Counted from the first letter of the stretch, positions 1-8,961 are shown. The stretch is 45,664 bases of DNA from an uncultured Draconibacterium sp. (GCF_913063105.1 NZ_CAJXYQ010000026.1:1-45664), one strand, 5' to 3'. Notes: generated by a model from the letters alone, not told the origin. Program-made: numbers and translations.

Positions 1-50
1 TCCGACCCTGGGGGGATTCAGCAGGAGCTGGTCGCACAGGACTTACCCGG
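1..50 (-). ncRNA. ffs: signal recognition particle RNA (SRP RNA), 5' part, cut by window edge
   Basis: Read on the minus strand, the first 50 bases hold a GTCCTGTGC block followed by a C-rich stretch and CAGGGTCGGA. This matches the layout of bacterial SRP RNAs just before the conserved GGAA tetraloop region, where the Ffh protein binds. The rest lies outside the window. A perfect Bacteroidota promoter sits directly upstream at 54-84, as expected for a highly expressed stable RNA. The exact 5' end, near 48-51, is inferred from the promoter. Recognition is by motif memory, so a covariance-model search (Rfam bacterial SRP) on the full locus would settle it. Confidence 0.72.
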
Positions 51-53
51 CGA

Positions 54-84
54 CAAAAGTAGAAAATTTTGTTCTTCTGCCAAA
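54..84 (-). promoter_or_regulatory. promoter of the SRP RNA gene
   Basis: On the minus strand TTTG (84-81) is followed by exactly 19 bases and TACTTTTG (61-54). This is a perfect match to the Bacteroidota sigma-A consensus TTTG-N19-TAnnTTTG. Confidence 0.85.
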
Positions 85-292
85 CAAATTTTTCGCCCTA
101 CGTAATTTTATTCGATGCATAAATACATATTAGATTGAAAATGAATAACAAGCAAAAATTTTTTTTAGCAAAAAAGCGAACGTTTTCTTTTATTCGAAAG
201 ATCTGAAGGCAATGTGCTAAGTTGATTTTACCATTTGAAACCGGAAAATTGTAAGTATATTCGGAATTACATTATTGCAATAAAAAATCATT

Positions 293-300
293 TATATTTG
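293..300 (+). promoter_or_regulatory. -7 box of promoter for the DUF4199/glycosyltransferase operon
   Basis: TATATTTG fits the Bacteroidota -7 consensus TAnnTTTG and lies 25 bases before the ATG at 326. The -33 box is weak. Between 85 and 292 I see only AT-rich sequence without a gene. Confidence 0.6.
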
Positions 301-325
301 TCGAACCTTAATAAAAACTAACATT

Positions 326-877
326 ATGGAACAAAAATCTTCTCCACTAGTAAAATCGTCGTTAACCTATGGTACGTACCTCGGACTAATTTCAATTCTT
401 ATTTCAGTAGTAATTTGGGCAGGTAGCATAATGGAATCAATGGGGCTGTTTGGCTCGGCCATTATTGGTATACTTATGCTGGTTATTAATTTTGTATTGA
501 TGCTGATTTTTGCAAAAAGCTACCGGAATAAAGAGTTTGGAGGTTATATAAGTTTTGCTGATGTATTTAAATTCATGCTGCTGGTTGTGGTAGTTTCTAC
601 AGTTATTTCTATCGTTTACAACTATATATTCCATTCGTTTATAGCACCCGACTATATGGAAAACTTAATGGCGGTAATGCAACAAAAAACCATGGCTTTT
701 ATGGAAAGTAAAGGTGTGCCTGAGGCTCAGATTGACAAAGCACTTGAAAAATTTGAAGAAAGTCCAAGCATATTAAAAACATTGCGCCAAACCGCCCTTA
801 ACGGATTAATTTTTGGGGTGATAGTTGGTTTAATTGTTTCGGCTATTGTTAAAAAGAAAGTTGAAGATTCATATTAA
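326..877 (+). CDS. DUF4199 family membrane protein
   Basis: A 183-residue integral membrane protein of the DUF4199 family, which is common in Bacteroidota and has no assigned function. Hydrophobic segments lie at about residues 17-36, 40-64, 80-103 and 157-174, with a charged loop of about 50 residues (roughly 108-155) between the third and fourth. That arrangement suggests four transmembrane helices in the inner membrane. It starts at ATG 326 downstream of a good promoter and is followed after 21 bases by a family 2 glycosyltransferase, so the two are very likely cotranscribed. This pairing suggests a role in envelope glycolipid metabolism, but that is inference from context only. Confidence 0.85.
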   Translation: MEQKSSPLVKSSLTYGTYLGLISILISVVIWAGSIMESMGLFGSAIIGILMLVINFVLMLIFAKSYRNKEFGGYISFADVFKFMLLVVVVSTVISIVYNYIFHSFIAPDYMENLMAVMQQKTMAFMESKGVPEAQIDKALEKFEESPSILKTLRQTALNGLIFGVIVGLIVSAIVKKKVEDSY

Positions 878-898
878 TAAATAAAACAAAAAGGTTTA

Positions 899-1855
899 AT
901 GGACATTTCCGTAGTTATTCCCCTGTTTAATGAAGAAGAATCGCTTCCCGAACTGGCATCGTGGATTAAAAAAGTGATGGAGGAAAATAATTTCACTTAT
1001 GAAATTATGATGATTGATGATGGAAGCCGCGACGATTCGTGGAAAGTAGTTGAGCAGCTTCAGCAAGAAAATCCCTTTATAAAAGGAATAAAATTCAGGC
1101 GTAACTACGGAAAGTCTGCGGCCTTGTTTTGTGGCTTCGAAGCTGTACAGGGCGATGTGGTAATAACCATGGATGCCGACCTTCAGGATAGTCCGGATGA
1201 AATTCCGGAGCTTTATCGCATGATAAAGGAAAAAGGTTATGATTTGGTTTCGGGCTGGAAGAAAAAACGTTTCGACCCCGTACTTACCAAAAACCTGCCC
1301 AGCAAATTGTACAACTGGACCGTTAGGCGCATGACGGGCATTAAGCTGCACGATATGAACTGCGGATTAAAAGCTTATCGGAAAAATGTAGTAAAAAGCA
1401 TTGAAGTGTACGGCGAAATGCATCGTTATATTCCGGTATTGGCCAAATGGGCAGGTTATAAAAATATTGGCGAAAAAGTAGTTGTACATGCCGAACGAAA
1501 ATATGGCATCACCAAATTTGGTTTTGAACGTTTTGTGCGTGGCCCGCTTGATTTGTTGTCGGTAATGTTTATTTCGCGTTTTGTAAAACGGCCCATGCAC
1601 TTTTTTGGCATTTTAGGAGCCCTTATATTTTTTATTGGTCTGGCTGCAGCAGCTTATCTCGGCATTCAAAAAATTATTCAGCTCAACCAGGGAATAACAG
1701 GCCACCTGATAACCGACAGTCCTTATTTCTACATCGCACTAACATCGATGATAATCGGGGCGCAATTTTTTCTGGCAGGGTTCCTGGGCGAATTGGTTTC
1801 CAGAAGTTCAAGTGAACGCAATAAATACCAAATCGATATAAAAACTTTCAAGTAA
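899..1855 (+). CDS. family 2 glycosyltransferase, dolichol/undecaprenyl-phosphate sugar transferase type
   Basis: A 318-residue GT-A fold glycosyltransferase of the DPM1/GtrB/ArnC type, which transfers a sugar from a nucleotide donor to a polyprenyl phosphate at the inner membrane. The N-terminus has the typical start SVVIPLFNEEESLPEL. The metal and donor motif DADLQDSPDEIPELY lies near residue 97, and MNCGLKAYRK near residue 151 is typical of this subgroup. Two C-terminal hydrophobic segments (about 233-255 and 273-297) anchor it in the membrane. It is the second gene of a probable three-gene operon, 21 bases after the DUF4199 gene and 14 bases before the next gene. The sugar cannot be read from the sequence. 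Confidence 0.9.
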   Translation: MDISVVIPLFNEEESLPELASWIKKVMEENNFTYEIMMIDDGSRDDSWKVVEQLQQENPFIKGIKFRRNYGKSAALFCGFEAVQGDVVITMDADLQDSPDEIPELYRMIKEKGYDLVSGWKKKRFDPVLTKNLPSKLYNWTVRRMTGIKLHDMNCGLKAYRKNVVKSIEVYGEMHRYIPVLAKWAGYKNIGEKVVVHAERKYGITKFGFERFVRGPLDLLSVMFISRFVKRPMHFFGILGALIFFIGLAAAAYLGIQKIIQLNQGITGHLITDSPYFYIALTSMIIGAQFFLAGFLGELVSRSSSERNKYQIDIKTFK

Positions 1856-1869
1856 AGCGCTATTTTTTG

Positions 1870-2712
1870 ATGGAAAAAAAAGAGATACGTTTTCGCCAAA
1901 AAAGAGAGCTTGGCGATATCATTTCCGACTCGTTTGATTTTTTGAAACAGGAAGCCAAACCCCTTCTACGCATGATTGTTTTATATGTGTTGCCTTTTGT
2001 TGTTTTATATGCAGGTGCACAAGTTTATTTTCAACGCAATGTATTAAGTAATCTCAACCTTAACGATCCGGAAGCACTAATGGCCAATATCGGGCCATTC
2101 TATCTCAACCTGTTTATATTTATGTTTTTTGGTTTATTTGTTCAATCGCTTCTAATTGGCACTTTCTACACCTACCTTGAAGCTTACATTAAACAAGGAA
2201 AAGGAAATTTTCAACTTACTGATATCAGTCAAAAATTTTTCACAAACAGTTTACTGGCTCTTGGTGCCAATTTTGTTTTTGCTTTAATTGTTTTTGCCGG
2301 GGCAATGTTGTGCCTGCTTCCCGGGTTATATTTTGCCAACACCCTCTCGCTTGTTGTTTTTATTTTCATTTTCGAGAAAAAAGGCTTGAGCAATGCGCTA
2401 AGTCGTTCGTGGCAGTTGGTAAACAGCAGTTGGTGGAACACCTTACTTTTAAACTTAATTGCTGTCATTATTCTCTTTACTGTTAGTCTCGTTCTATCAA
2501 CTCCTTCAATGGTTATGGGCATTTCATCCAGCATATTTTCAACAGAAATAAGCAATCCCATTGACTATCCAAGCTGGTTTTGGGTAATAAATGCCTTGTC
2601 AACAACAATAACAACTACTTTGCTTGTTATTCCGTTTACTTTTCAGGCGTTTCAGTATTTCAATCTTGCCGAACGCACCGATAGCACAACTACTTTAACT
2701 CCTCAAGAATAA
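1870..2712 (+). CDS. multi-pass membrane protein of unknown function
   Basis: A 280-residue integral membrane protein that I cannot assign to a characterised family. After a charged N-terminus (about 30 residues) it has about six hydrophobic segments, with a glycerophosphoryl diester phosphodiesterase membrane-domain or DUF975-like look: long loops, and GLSNALSRSWQLV between helices. ATG 1870 is preferred to the in-frame TTG three bases upstream. It follows the glycosyltransferase gene after 14 bases and is probably cotranscribed with it. A function in envelope homeostasis would be a guess from the operon. No clear terminator is visible in the 200 bases that follow. Confidence 0.8.
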   Translation: MEKKEIRFRQKRELGDIISDSFDFLKQEAKPLLRMIVLYVLPFVVLYAGAQVYFQRNVLSNLNLNDPEALMANIGPFYLNLFIFMFFGLFVQSLLIGTFYTYLEAYIKQGKGNFQLTDISQKFFTNSLLALGANFVFALIVFAGAMLCLLPGLYFANTLSLVVFIFIFEKKGLSNALSRSWQLVNSSWWNTLLLNLIAVIILFTVSLVLSTPSMVMGISSSIFSTEISNPIDYPSWFWVINALSTTITTTLLVIPFTFQAFQYFNLAERTDSTTTLTPQE

Positions 2713-2901
2713 AAGTTCTTCCAATTTTTCAAGGTCACAAAAAACAAAGAGTGCGTTTTTTACTGGTGCAATTTACTTTTGTTTCAGAAAATTTCTTTTA
2801 AAGTTTCTGACTATCAAAACATTACACCGCCAACCGCTAAAGTTTGTAAAATTAATCATCATCGGTTTAATCATTTTCGATGCTGGTCGGTTATAATTGG
2901 G

Positions 2902-2909
2902 TAAATTTG
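2902..2909 (+). promoter_or_regulatory. -7 box of promoter for the ABC exporter operon
   Basis: TAAATTTG matches TAnnTTTG and ends 17 bases before ATG 2927. It lies downstream of the alternative in-frame TTG start at 2897, so it argues that translation begins at 2927. Confidence 0.7.
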
Positions 2910-2926
2910 CACCACATTTTTTCAGC

Positions 2927-4672
2927 ATGCGAAAAACGCCAAATAAAAAAACAAAGGCAAAGCAAGGAGAAGGATTATTTCAGATACTTGGTCCCTACAA
3001 ACTTTTGGTGGGCACATTAACTGTAATGGCTCTGGCCGGAAGTGGAATAAACCTGTTTATTCCGGGAATTATTGCCCGAGGCATCGATTCTTTTACAGCC
3101 AACCATTTTAATGCAAGCGCAATTGCCACCGAATTTATTCTTGCGGCTTTTGGTATTTTTCTTTTTACATTTTTACAAGGTGTAGTACAAACCTTAACCT
3201 CCGAAAAAGTAGCCAGGGATTTACGGAACAAGCTGGCCGACAAAATTTCGCAACAAAGCTATTCGTACGTTATAAAAGCAAATCCTTCAAAACTGTTAAC
3301 CAATATGACCTCCGATATGGATTCGGTAAAAATGTTTGTTTCACAGGCATTTGTATCCATTGCATCTTCTCTGTTTGTGATTATTGGGGTGGCCGTTTTA
3401 CTTATCTCCATTAACTGGAAACTGGCCCTTGCTGTACTAACCATTGTCCCTATACTTTCGGTAGCATTTTATATTGTATTTAAAAAGGTGAAGGTGCTTT
3501 TTAAGAAAAGTCGCGAAATAATTGATGCCCTCAACCGGGTTATAAATGAAAGTATTTTGGGCTCGGCACTTATTCGGGTTTTAAACTCGCAACAACCGGA
3601 AATACTAAAATTTGCAGAAAAAAATGTTGAATCGCGGGATTTAGGGTTGGCAATTGTGCGCCTCTTCTCGATTTTAGTGCCAATTGTAACTTTTGTAGCC
3701 AACTTTGCTATTGTAATTATTTTGGCACTTGGGGGGCATTATGTGGTTTTAGGAACACTAACACTTGGTAATTTTGCGGCTTTTAACAGCTATGTAATGA
3801 TGCTAATTTTCCCAATAATGATGATTGGCTTTATGAGCAACATTATTGCCTCGGCAACAGCATCAAACAACAGAATTCAACAGGTTTTGAATTCTACATT
3901 ACCGATTGACCGCGGAACGACAACATCAGCAATTAATGGAAACATCAGGCTGAAAAATGTTAACCTGAGCTACGATAAAAAACCAATACTGAAAGACATT
4001 TCATTTGAAATAAAAGCCGGAAGCAAAACGGCGATAATAGGGCCAACTGCAGCCGGCAAGAGTCAACTGCTTTATTTGCTTACTAACCTTATTCCGCCCG
4101 ACTCAGGAGAAATTACCATCGACAACATACAGGCAAAAGATTATGCCAGCGAGGTTTTAAACCGACAGGTTGGCTTTGTTTTTCAGGATAACGTAATTTT
4201 TAACCTCAGCCTGAAAGAAAACGTGGCCTTTAACGATAATGTTTCAGACGAGGATATGCAGAAAGCTATAGCAACGGCCGAACTGCTTGAATTCACAAAT
4301 AGCCTTCCTAAAAAACTCGATACAATTGCTTCTGAGCGGGGAACCAGTTTATCGGGCGGGCAAAAACAGCGCATTATGCTGGCTCGTGCCCTGGCTCTTA
4401 ATCCCAAAGTATTGCTGCTCGACGATTTTACCTCGCGCGTTGACCGAAAAACTGAAGATAAAATACTGGCCAATATTCATAAAAATTACCCGAAGCTTAC
4501 CCTGGTTTCCGTAACACAAAAAATTGCGCCTGTAAAAGATTTTGATCAGATAATATTACTGATGGAAGGCGAAGTAATTGCATGTGGCAAACACAATGAA
4601 CTGAAAGAAAATTCGCCGGAATATATTCAGATTTACAATTCACAAAAAAGCACCAATCATTATGAATTATAG
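2927..4672 (+). CDS. ABC exporter half-transporter, degenerate-site subunit
   Basis: A 581-residue exporter subunit with an N-terminal six-helix transmembrane domain (about residues 30-320) and a C-terminal nucleotide-binding domain. Walker A is GPTAAGKS and the signature LSGGQ is canonical. The Walker B region reads LLLDDFTS, with Asp where the catalytic Glu should be, and the H-loop has Gln (SVTQKIA) instead of His. Its own ATP site is therefore of the degenerate type. The next gene, overlapping by 11 bases, encodes the complementary subunit, so the two form a heterodimer like TM287/288 or BmrCD. The start at 2927 is chosen because a promoter -7 box lies between it and the upstream TTG. The substrate is unknown; lipids or drugs are typical for the family. 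Confidence 0.9.
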   Translation: MRKTPNKKTKAKQGEGLFQILGPYKLLVGTLTVMALAGSGINLFIPGIIARGIDSFTANHFNASAIATEFILAAFGIFLFTFLQGVVQTLTSEKVARDLRNKLADKISQQSYSYVIKANPSKLLTNMTSDMDSVKMFVSQAFVSIASSLFVIIGVAVLLISINWKLALAVLTIVPILSVAFYIVFKKVKVLFKKSREIIDALNRVINESILGSALIRVLNSQQPEILKFAEKNVESRDLGLAIVRLFSILVPIVTFVANFAIVIILALGGHYVVLGTLTLGNFAAFNSYVMMLIFPIMMIGFMSNIIASATASNNRIQQVLNSTLPIDRGTTTSAINGNIRLKNVNLSYDKKPILKDISFEIKAGSKTAIIGPTAAGKSQLLYLLTNLIPPDSGEITIDNIQAKDYASEVLNRQVGFVFQDNVIFNLSLKENVAFNDNVSDEDMQKAIATAELLEFTNSLPKKLDTIASERGTSLSGGQKQRIMLARALALNPKVLLLDDFTSRVDRKTEDKILANIHKNYPKLTLVSVTQKIAPVKDFDQIILLMEGEVIACGKHNELKENSPEYIQIYNSQKSTNHYEL

Positions 4673-6425
4673 TCTGGATAACAAATCAGCGCAGGGCAAA
4701 AAGAAACGCCCCTTACTCGCCTCGCTAAAAAAACTGGTGGCTATTATTAGCGATGAACGGCGCAACCTTATTATTGCATTTTTTGCCATAACGGTAAATG
4801 CCGCACTTAGTTTGGCCGGCGCCTATGTAATTGGATACACCATCGATAATTATGTGCAAAACAAAGACTACCACGGAGTGTTGCTCTTTGCAGGAATTTT
4901 GCTTGCCATGTACATTATTGCGTTTTTTGTAAACTATGCGCAAATGATAATGATGGGGGGCATTGGGCAACGTATGCTGTACAGCCTACGCAACTCGGTA
5001 TTTAATAAACTACAGGAACTGCCGCTTGATTTTTTCAACCAGAATAAATCGGGCGACCTGATATCGCGAATAAACAACGATACCCAAAAAGTAAACGAGT
5101 TCTTTTCACAATCGTTAATGCGTTTTATTGGCGGAATTATTACAATGACCGGTGCAGGAATTTTACTTTTGGCTATTAACCTGCCGCTGGGTTTGGCAGC
5201 GCTCTCGCCTGCCCTTTTCCTTCTGGTTTTCACAAAAATTATTTCGCCCTGGATACGCCGCAAAAACGAGGCGAGTCTTGAAAGTCTGGGGAATCTTTCG
5301 GCTGAAATACAGGAAAGCCTGGCCAACTTTAAGGTAGTGGTGGCTTTTAACCGCCGCGATTATTTTCGAGACCGTTTTATGAAAGTCAACCACGAAAATT
5401 ATAAGCGTTCGGTTTATGCCGGCATTGCCAATAATGTGCTTAACCCCGTTTATACTTTTGCGGCCAATATTGGTCAGCTTATTGTTTTGGCACTGGGTAT
5501 TTACCTTATCATTCAGGGCAGTTTCACCGTTGGCTTACTCATAAGTTTTATCGCTTATGTAATGAACTTTTACAATCCTTTGCGACAACTGGCCATACTT
5601 TGGGCTAATTTTCAACAGGCACTGGCCGCCTGGGATCGTATCGCTTATTTGCTTTCGCTCGAGAGCAACCTGGAAGTTACAGAAGAAACAGAAATACATA
5701 AAAACACATCGCTGGTACATTTTAAAAATGTTTCGTTTAGCTACCCAAATGGCAAAGAGGTGCTGCACAAAGTAAGTTTCAACCTCGAACGCGGAAAAAC
5801 CTATGCTTTTATTGGTCCAACCGGAGGTGGAAAAACAACTACGGCCTCGTTAATTGCCCGTTTGTATGATGCCACAAAAGGCACATTGCTGCTTAATGGC
5901 CGCGATATAAAATCATACAAAGCAGCGGAAAGGGCAGCAAAAATTGGTGTTATTCTTCAGGAGCCAATTCTTTTTTCGGGCAACGTAAGAGAAAATATTC
6001 TTTACGGCAACGAAGCTTTACAGGCTATGAGCAACAAGGAGCTGGAAAATTCACTTCAGGAAGCAGGACTGGGAAGTTTGCTGCAGCGATTCGACCGCGG
6101 ACTGGAAACGCCAATACAGATTACCGGTGAAGGAATTAGCCTGGGACAAAAACAGCTTATTGCTTTTATGCGTGCTATTTTACGCAAACCAGAACTTCTT
6201 ATTTTAGACGAAGCAACAGCAAATATCGATACGGTAACCGAAAAGCAACTGGAAGCAATTATTAACAATCTGCCCAATTCAACTACTAAAGTTATCATTG
6301 CTCACCGCTTAAACACCATTGAAAATGCCGACGAGATCTTTTTTGTAAACTCGGGTGAAATAACAGCTGCCGGATCTTTTAACAAAGCACTTGATTTGCT
6401 GATGCAAGGAATAAATGAAAGTTAA
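4662..6425 (+). CDS. ABC exporter half-transporter, catalytic-site subunit
   Basis: A 587-residue partner of the preceding exporter subunit, overlapping its 3' end by 11 bases, which indicates translational coupling. The transmembrane domain covers about residues 35-330. Walker A is GPTGGGKT, Walker B ends in LLILDEAT with the catalytic Glu, and the H-loop IIAHRL has its His. The signature motif is degraded (ISLGQ instead of LSGGQ). In the heterodimer this subunit's Walker A/B and His face the intact LSGGQ of the partner and make one working ATP site, while the second site is non-canonical. It acts in the inner membrane, and the exported substrate cannot be told. Confidence 0.9.
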   Translation: MNYSLDNKSAQGKKKRPLLASLKKLVAIISDERRNLIIAFFAITVNAALSLAGAYVIGYTIDNYVQNKDYHGVLLFAGILLAMYIIAFFVNYAQMIMMGGIGQRMLYSLRNSVFNKLQELPLDFFNQNKSGDLISRINNDTQKVNEFFSQSLMRFIGGIITMTGAGILLLAINLPLGLAALSPALFLLVFTKIISPWIRRKNEASLESLGNLSAEIQESLANFKVVVAFNRRDYFRDRFMKVNHENYKRSVYAGIANNVLNPVYTFAANIGQLIVLALGIYLIIQGSFTVGLLISFIAYVMNFYNPLRQLAILWANFQQALAAWDRIAYLLSLESNLEVTEETEIHKNTSLVHFKNVSFSYPNGKEVLHKVSFNLERGKTYAFIGPTGGGKTTTASLIARLYDATKGTLLLNGRDIKSYKAAERAAKIGVILQEPILFSGNVRENILYGNEALQAMSNKELENSLQEAGLGSLLQRFDRGLETPIQITGEGISLGQKQLIAFMRAILRKPELLILDEATANIDTVTEKQLEAIINNLPNSTTKVIIAHRLNTIENADEIFFVNSGEITAAGSFNKALDLLMQGINES

Positions 6426-6506
6426 ACCTCTGCTCAATTCTCAACTAGTTAACAATAGCATTTTTTCATCTCGGCGAGGAATCGTATTTTTCGGAAAATT
6501 TTAATC

Positions 6507-7160
6507 ATGCGAATTTCATTTCTGTTCCTGGTCTTGCTGATAACGCTTGGATCTGCAGCGCAAAACAGCAGCGTAAAAATTGCGCTGTTAAAATATAGCG
6601 GTGGTGGCGACTGGTATTCCGACCCAACAGCGTTGCCCAATTTAATTGAATTTTGCAACAATAACATCCAAACCAATATCAGCCCCGAGCCATCAACCAT
6701 TGAAATTGGCAGTCCTGAAATTTTTAATTTCCCTTTCGTTCACCTTACCGGGCATGGCAACATAATTTTATCGGAAAACGATGCCATAAACCTAAAGGTT
6801 TACCTCGAAGGTGGTGGGTTTTTACACATCGATGACAATTACGGCCTTGATGAATATATTCGGCGCGAAATGAAAAAAGTATTTCCCGACAAAGCGTTTA
6901 TTGAACTGCCACCTTCGCACGCCGTATTTCACCAGAAATATTCGTTTAACGAAGGAATACCCAAAATTCACGAACACGATAATAAAACACCACAGGCATT
7001 TGGCCTTTTTATTGAAAACCGCATGGTGTGTTTGTACACCTACGAAACCGATCTTGGCGATGGCTGGGAAGACCCGGACGTACACAACGACCCGGATGAC
7101 CTGCGACAAAAAGCCTTGCAAATGGGCGCTAACATTATTGCCTTTGTATTCGGACAATAA
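6507..7160 (+). CDS. DUF4159 domain protein, secreted
   Basis: A 217-residue protein with an N-terminal signal peptide (about 1-18, ending SAAQN) followed by a single DUF4159 domain. Conserved features include KYSGGGDWYSDP, FVHLTGHG and GGGFLHIDDNYG, reminiscent of a glutamine-amidotransferase-like or flavodoxin-like fold. The family is common in Bacteroidota and its function is unknown; elsewhere it is found near MoxR/VWA gene clusters, but none is present here. It begins 81 bases after the ABC exporter operon and is followed after 36 bases by a flavoprotein gene, with which it may be cotranscribed. It probably acts in the periplasm. Confidence 0.85.
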   Translation: MRISFLFLVLLITLGSAAQNSSVKIALLKYSGGGDWYSDPTALPNLIEFCNNNIQTNISPEPSTIEIGSPEIFNFPFVHLTGHGNIILSENDAINLKVYLEGGGFLHIDDNYGLDEYIRREMKKVFPDKAFIELPPSHAVFHQKYSFNEGIPKIHEHDNKTPQAFGLFIENRMVCLYTYETDLGDGWEDPDVHNDPDDLRQKALQMGANIIAFVFGQ

Positions 7161-7196
7161 ACTATTTAGAAAATTTAAAATCTATCAATTTATTAA

Positions 7197-7775
7197 ATGA
7201 AAATAGTTGCAATTAACGGAAGCCCAAGAAAAAACGGAAATACATCCTTGCTCATTGAAGAGATGTTTAAAATCTTTCAGGCTGAAGGTTTTGAAACCGA
7301 GGTGGTTCAGCTGGGCAACAAACCGGTTCATGGCTGCACAGCCTGTGGTAAATGCCGCGAAATACAAGACCGTAAATGCCATATTAAAAATAACCTGCTG
7401 AATGTTTGTATTGAAAAAATGATTGAAGCCGATGGAATTATCCTTGGTTCGCCCGTGTATTTTTCGGATGTTACTACCGAAATAAAAGCGCTGATGGACG
7501 TTGCCGGTTATGTTACCCGCGGCAACGGACATTTATTAAAACGAAAAGTTGGTGCAGGAATTATTTCTGTTCGCAGGGGTGGTGCATTACCCACCTTTGA
7601 TACCATGAACCGATTTTTCCTGATTAACCAAATGATTGTTCCGGGCTCGAGTTATTGGAATTTTGCTTTTGGTAAAAACAAAGGCGGTGTGCTAAAGGAT
7701 GAAGAAGGTATTCAGACCATACGCATCCTTGCCGAAAACATGAGCTGGCTGCTGAAAAAGATTAAAACAGATTAG
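7197..7775 (+). CDS. flavodoxin-fold NAD(P)H reductase, iron-sulfur flavoprotein type
   Basis: A 192-residue cytoplasmic flavoprotein of the NADPH-dependent FMN reductase family. The FMN phosphate loop GSPRKNGNTS is at residues 8-17, and the second FMN-contacting loop (GSPVYF) is near residue 84. A compact cysteine cluster, CTACGKCREIQDRKC (spacing CX2CX2CX7C), is close to the 4Fe-4S motif of archaeal and bacterial iron-sulfur flavoproteins (Isf), so it may carry a cluster as well as FMN and dimerise for electron transfer. The electron donor and acceptor are unknown. It starts at an ATG 36 bases after the DUF4159 gene. Confidence 0.87.
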   Translation: MKIVAINGSPRKNGNTSLLIEEMFKIFQAEGFETEVVQLGNKPVHGCTACGKCREIQDRKCHIKNNLLNVCIEKMIEADGIILGSPVYFSDVTTEIKALMDVAGYVTRGNGHLLKRKVGAGIISVRRGGALPTFDTMNRFFLINQMIVPGSSYWNFAFGKNKGGVLKDEEGIQTIRILAENMSWLLKKIKTD

Positions 7776-7803
7776 TATTTGATTTGCGGCTTTAAGCGCC
7801 GGT

Positions 7804-8580
7804 TTATTCTTGCTTTTTAGCTTCTTCCCAAATCACATCCATTTCGGCCAGACTCATATCGTGCAGGCTTTTTCCCTGCAGCAGCGTTTTACTTTCAAGA
7901 AAATTAAAGCGTTTAATAAATTTTAGGTTGGTACGTTCCAGAGCTGCTTCCGGATCAATTCCATACAAACGGGCAGCATTAACCACAGCAAAAAGCAAAT
8001 CGCCAAATTCGGCCTCCATTTTATCGGTGTCGGCTTTGTCAATTTCGTGGTTTAACTCTTCAACTTCCTCTTTCACCTTGTCCCAAACCTGCTCTTTGTA
8101 TTCCCAATCAAAACCCACTCCGCGGGCTTTTTCCTGAATACGATTAGCTTTTACCAAAGCAGGCATAGCTGCAGGCACACCTTCCAAAACGCGCTTGTTT
8201 CCACCTTTCTCTTTCAATTTTAGCGCCTCCCAGTTTTCAGCCACTTTATCGGCCGAGCCATCAACGTCAACATCGCCAAAAATATGTGGATGCCGATAAA
8301 TCAGCTTTTCGTTTATTCCTTCCAACACATCGCCAATATCAAAAGCCCCTTTTTCGTCGCCTATTTTGGCATAAAAAACAATGTGTAAAAGTAAATCGCC
8401 CAACTCTTTTTTTATCTCCTGCAAATCGCTTTTTAAAATGGCATCCCCCAATTCATAGGTTTCTTCAATGGTAAGTTTTCGCAACGATTCCAGGGTTTGT
8501 TTTTTATCCCAAGGACATTTCTCGCGCAGTTCATCCATTATATCCAGTAAGCGCTTAAATTCTTCAACTTTTCTTTGCAT
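7804..8580 (-). CDS. mazG: nucleoside triphosphate pyrophosphohydrolase MazG
   Basis: A 258-residue protein with two MazG domains that hydrolyses (d)NTPs to NMP and pyrophosphate, a housekeeping function that clears aberrant nucleotides. The N-terminal domain shows CPWDKKQT followed by the Mg-binding EETYELGD and ELGDLLLHIVFYAKIG. The C-terminal domain repeats the pattern with EEVEELNHE and EFGDLLFAVVNAARL. Its length is that of the full-size E. coli-type enzyme. It is convergent with the flavoprotein gene, with only 28 bases between the stop codons. It is the only minus-strand gene in this neighbourhood and is probably transcribed alone. Confidence 0.95.
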   Translation of the reverse strand: MQRKVEEFKRLLDIMDELREKCPWDKKQTLESLRKLTIEETYELGDAILKSDLQEIKKELGDLLLHIVFYAKIGDEKGAFDIGDVLEGINEKLIYRHPHIFGDVDVDGSADKVAENWEALKLKEKGGNKRVLEGVPAAMPALVKANRIQEKARGVGFDWEYKEQVWDKVKEEVEELNHEIDKADTDKMEAEFGDLLFAVVNAARLYGIDPEAALERTNLKFIKRFNFLESKTLLQGKSLHDMSLAEMDVIWEEAKKQE

Positions 8581-8711
8581 AAATCTACTTTCAAATTCTA
8601 CCCGAATTTAAGTATTCCTCGCATTAACAAGACATAACTTTAGCAAAACTTTTGCAGAGTTATTAAAGAAATAATTCTATCTTGTTTGCATAATTTTTTA
8701 AACAGGTTTTT

Positions 8712-8861
8712 ATGATTTTAGGAGTTTCAGAATGGCTTAGCGGTAAATTAGGATGGAATGTTTCAACCATTAGAATTGCTTTTGTTATAGGCGTGCTAAT
8801 TTTTGGAGTTGGCTTAGGTCTGTACCTCATTCTATGGATAGTGAAAATGTTTTCGAAATAA
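8712..8861 (+). CDS. PspC-domain membrane micropeptide, 49 residues
   Basis: A 49-residue open frame beginning MILGVSEWLSGKLGWN and ending in a hydrophobic helix followed by KMFSK. The order of features (GVSEWLSGKLGW, then a conserved Arg, then a glycine-rich membrane helix with LYLILWI) is that of a PspC domain, but here it is the whole protein rather than the N-terminus of a larger one. PspC proteins take part in envelope stress responses. ATG 8712 follows 131 bases of AT-rich DNA after the start of mazG, which is divergent. I see no second ORF coupled to it. Such minimal PspC proteins are known in Bacteroidota; the exact role is inference. Confidence 0.75.
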   Translation: MILGVSEWLSGKLGWNVSTIRIAFVIGVLIFGVGLGLYLILWIVKMFSK

Positions 8862-8961
8862 TAACGCTGGCGCAATCAATTACAATTTCCTCTTTATTTT
8901 TCCTCAAATTTAATTTTAGCGACGGATTATTCCGACTTTAGAAAGTGGCAATTAATTTTCG

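Noticed and set aside
2897..2926. Upstream TTG start extending the first ABC exporter subunit by 10 residues
   Set aside because: The -7 promoter box TAAATTTG at 2902-2909 lies inside the extension, so the region is probably not transcribed.
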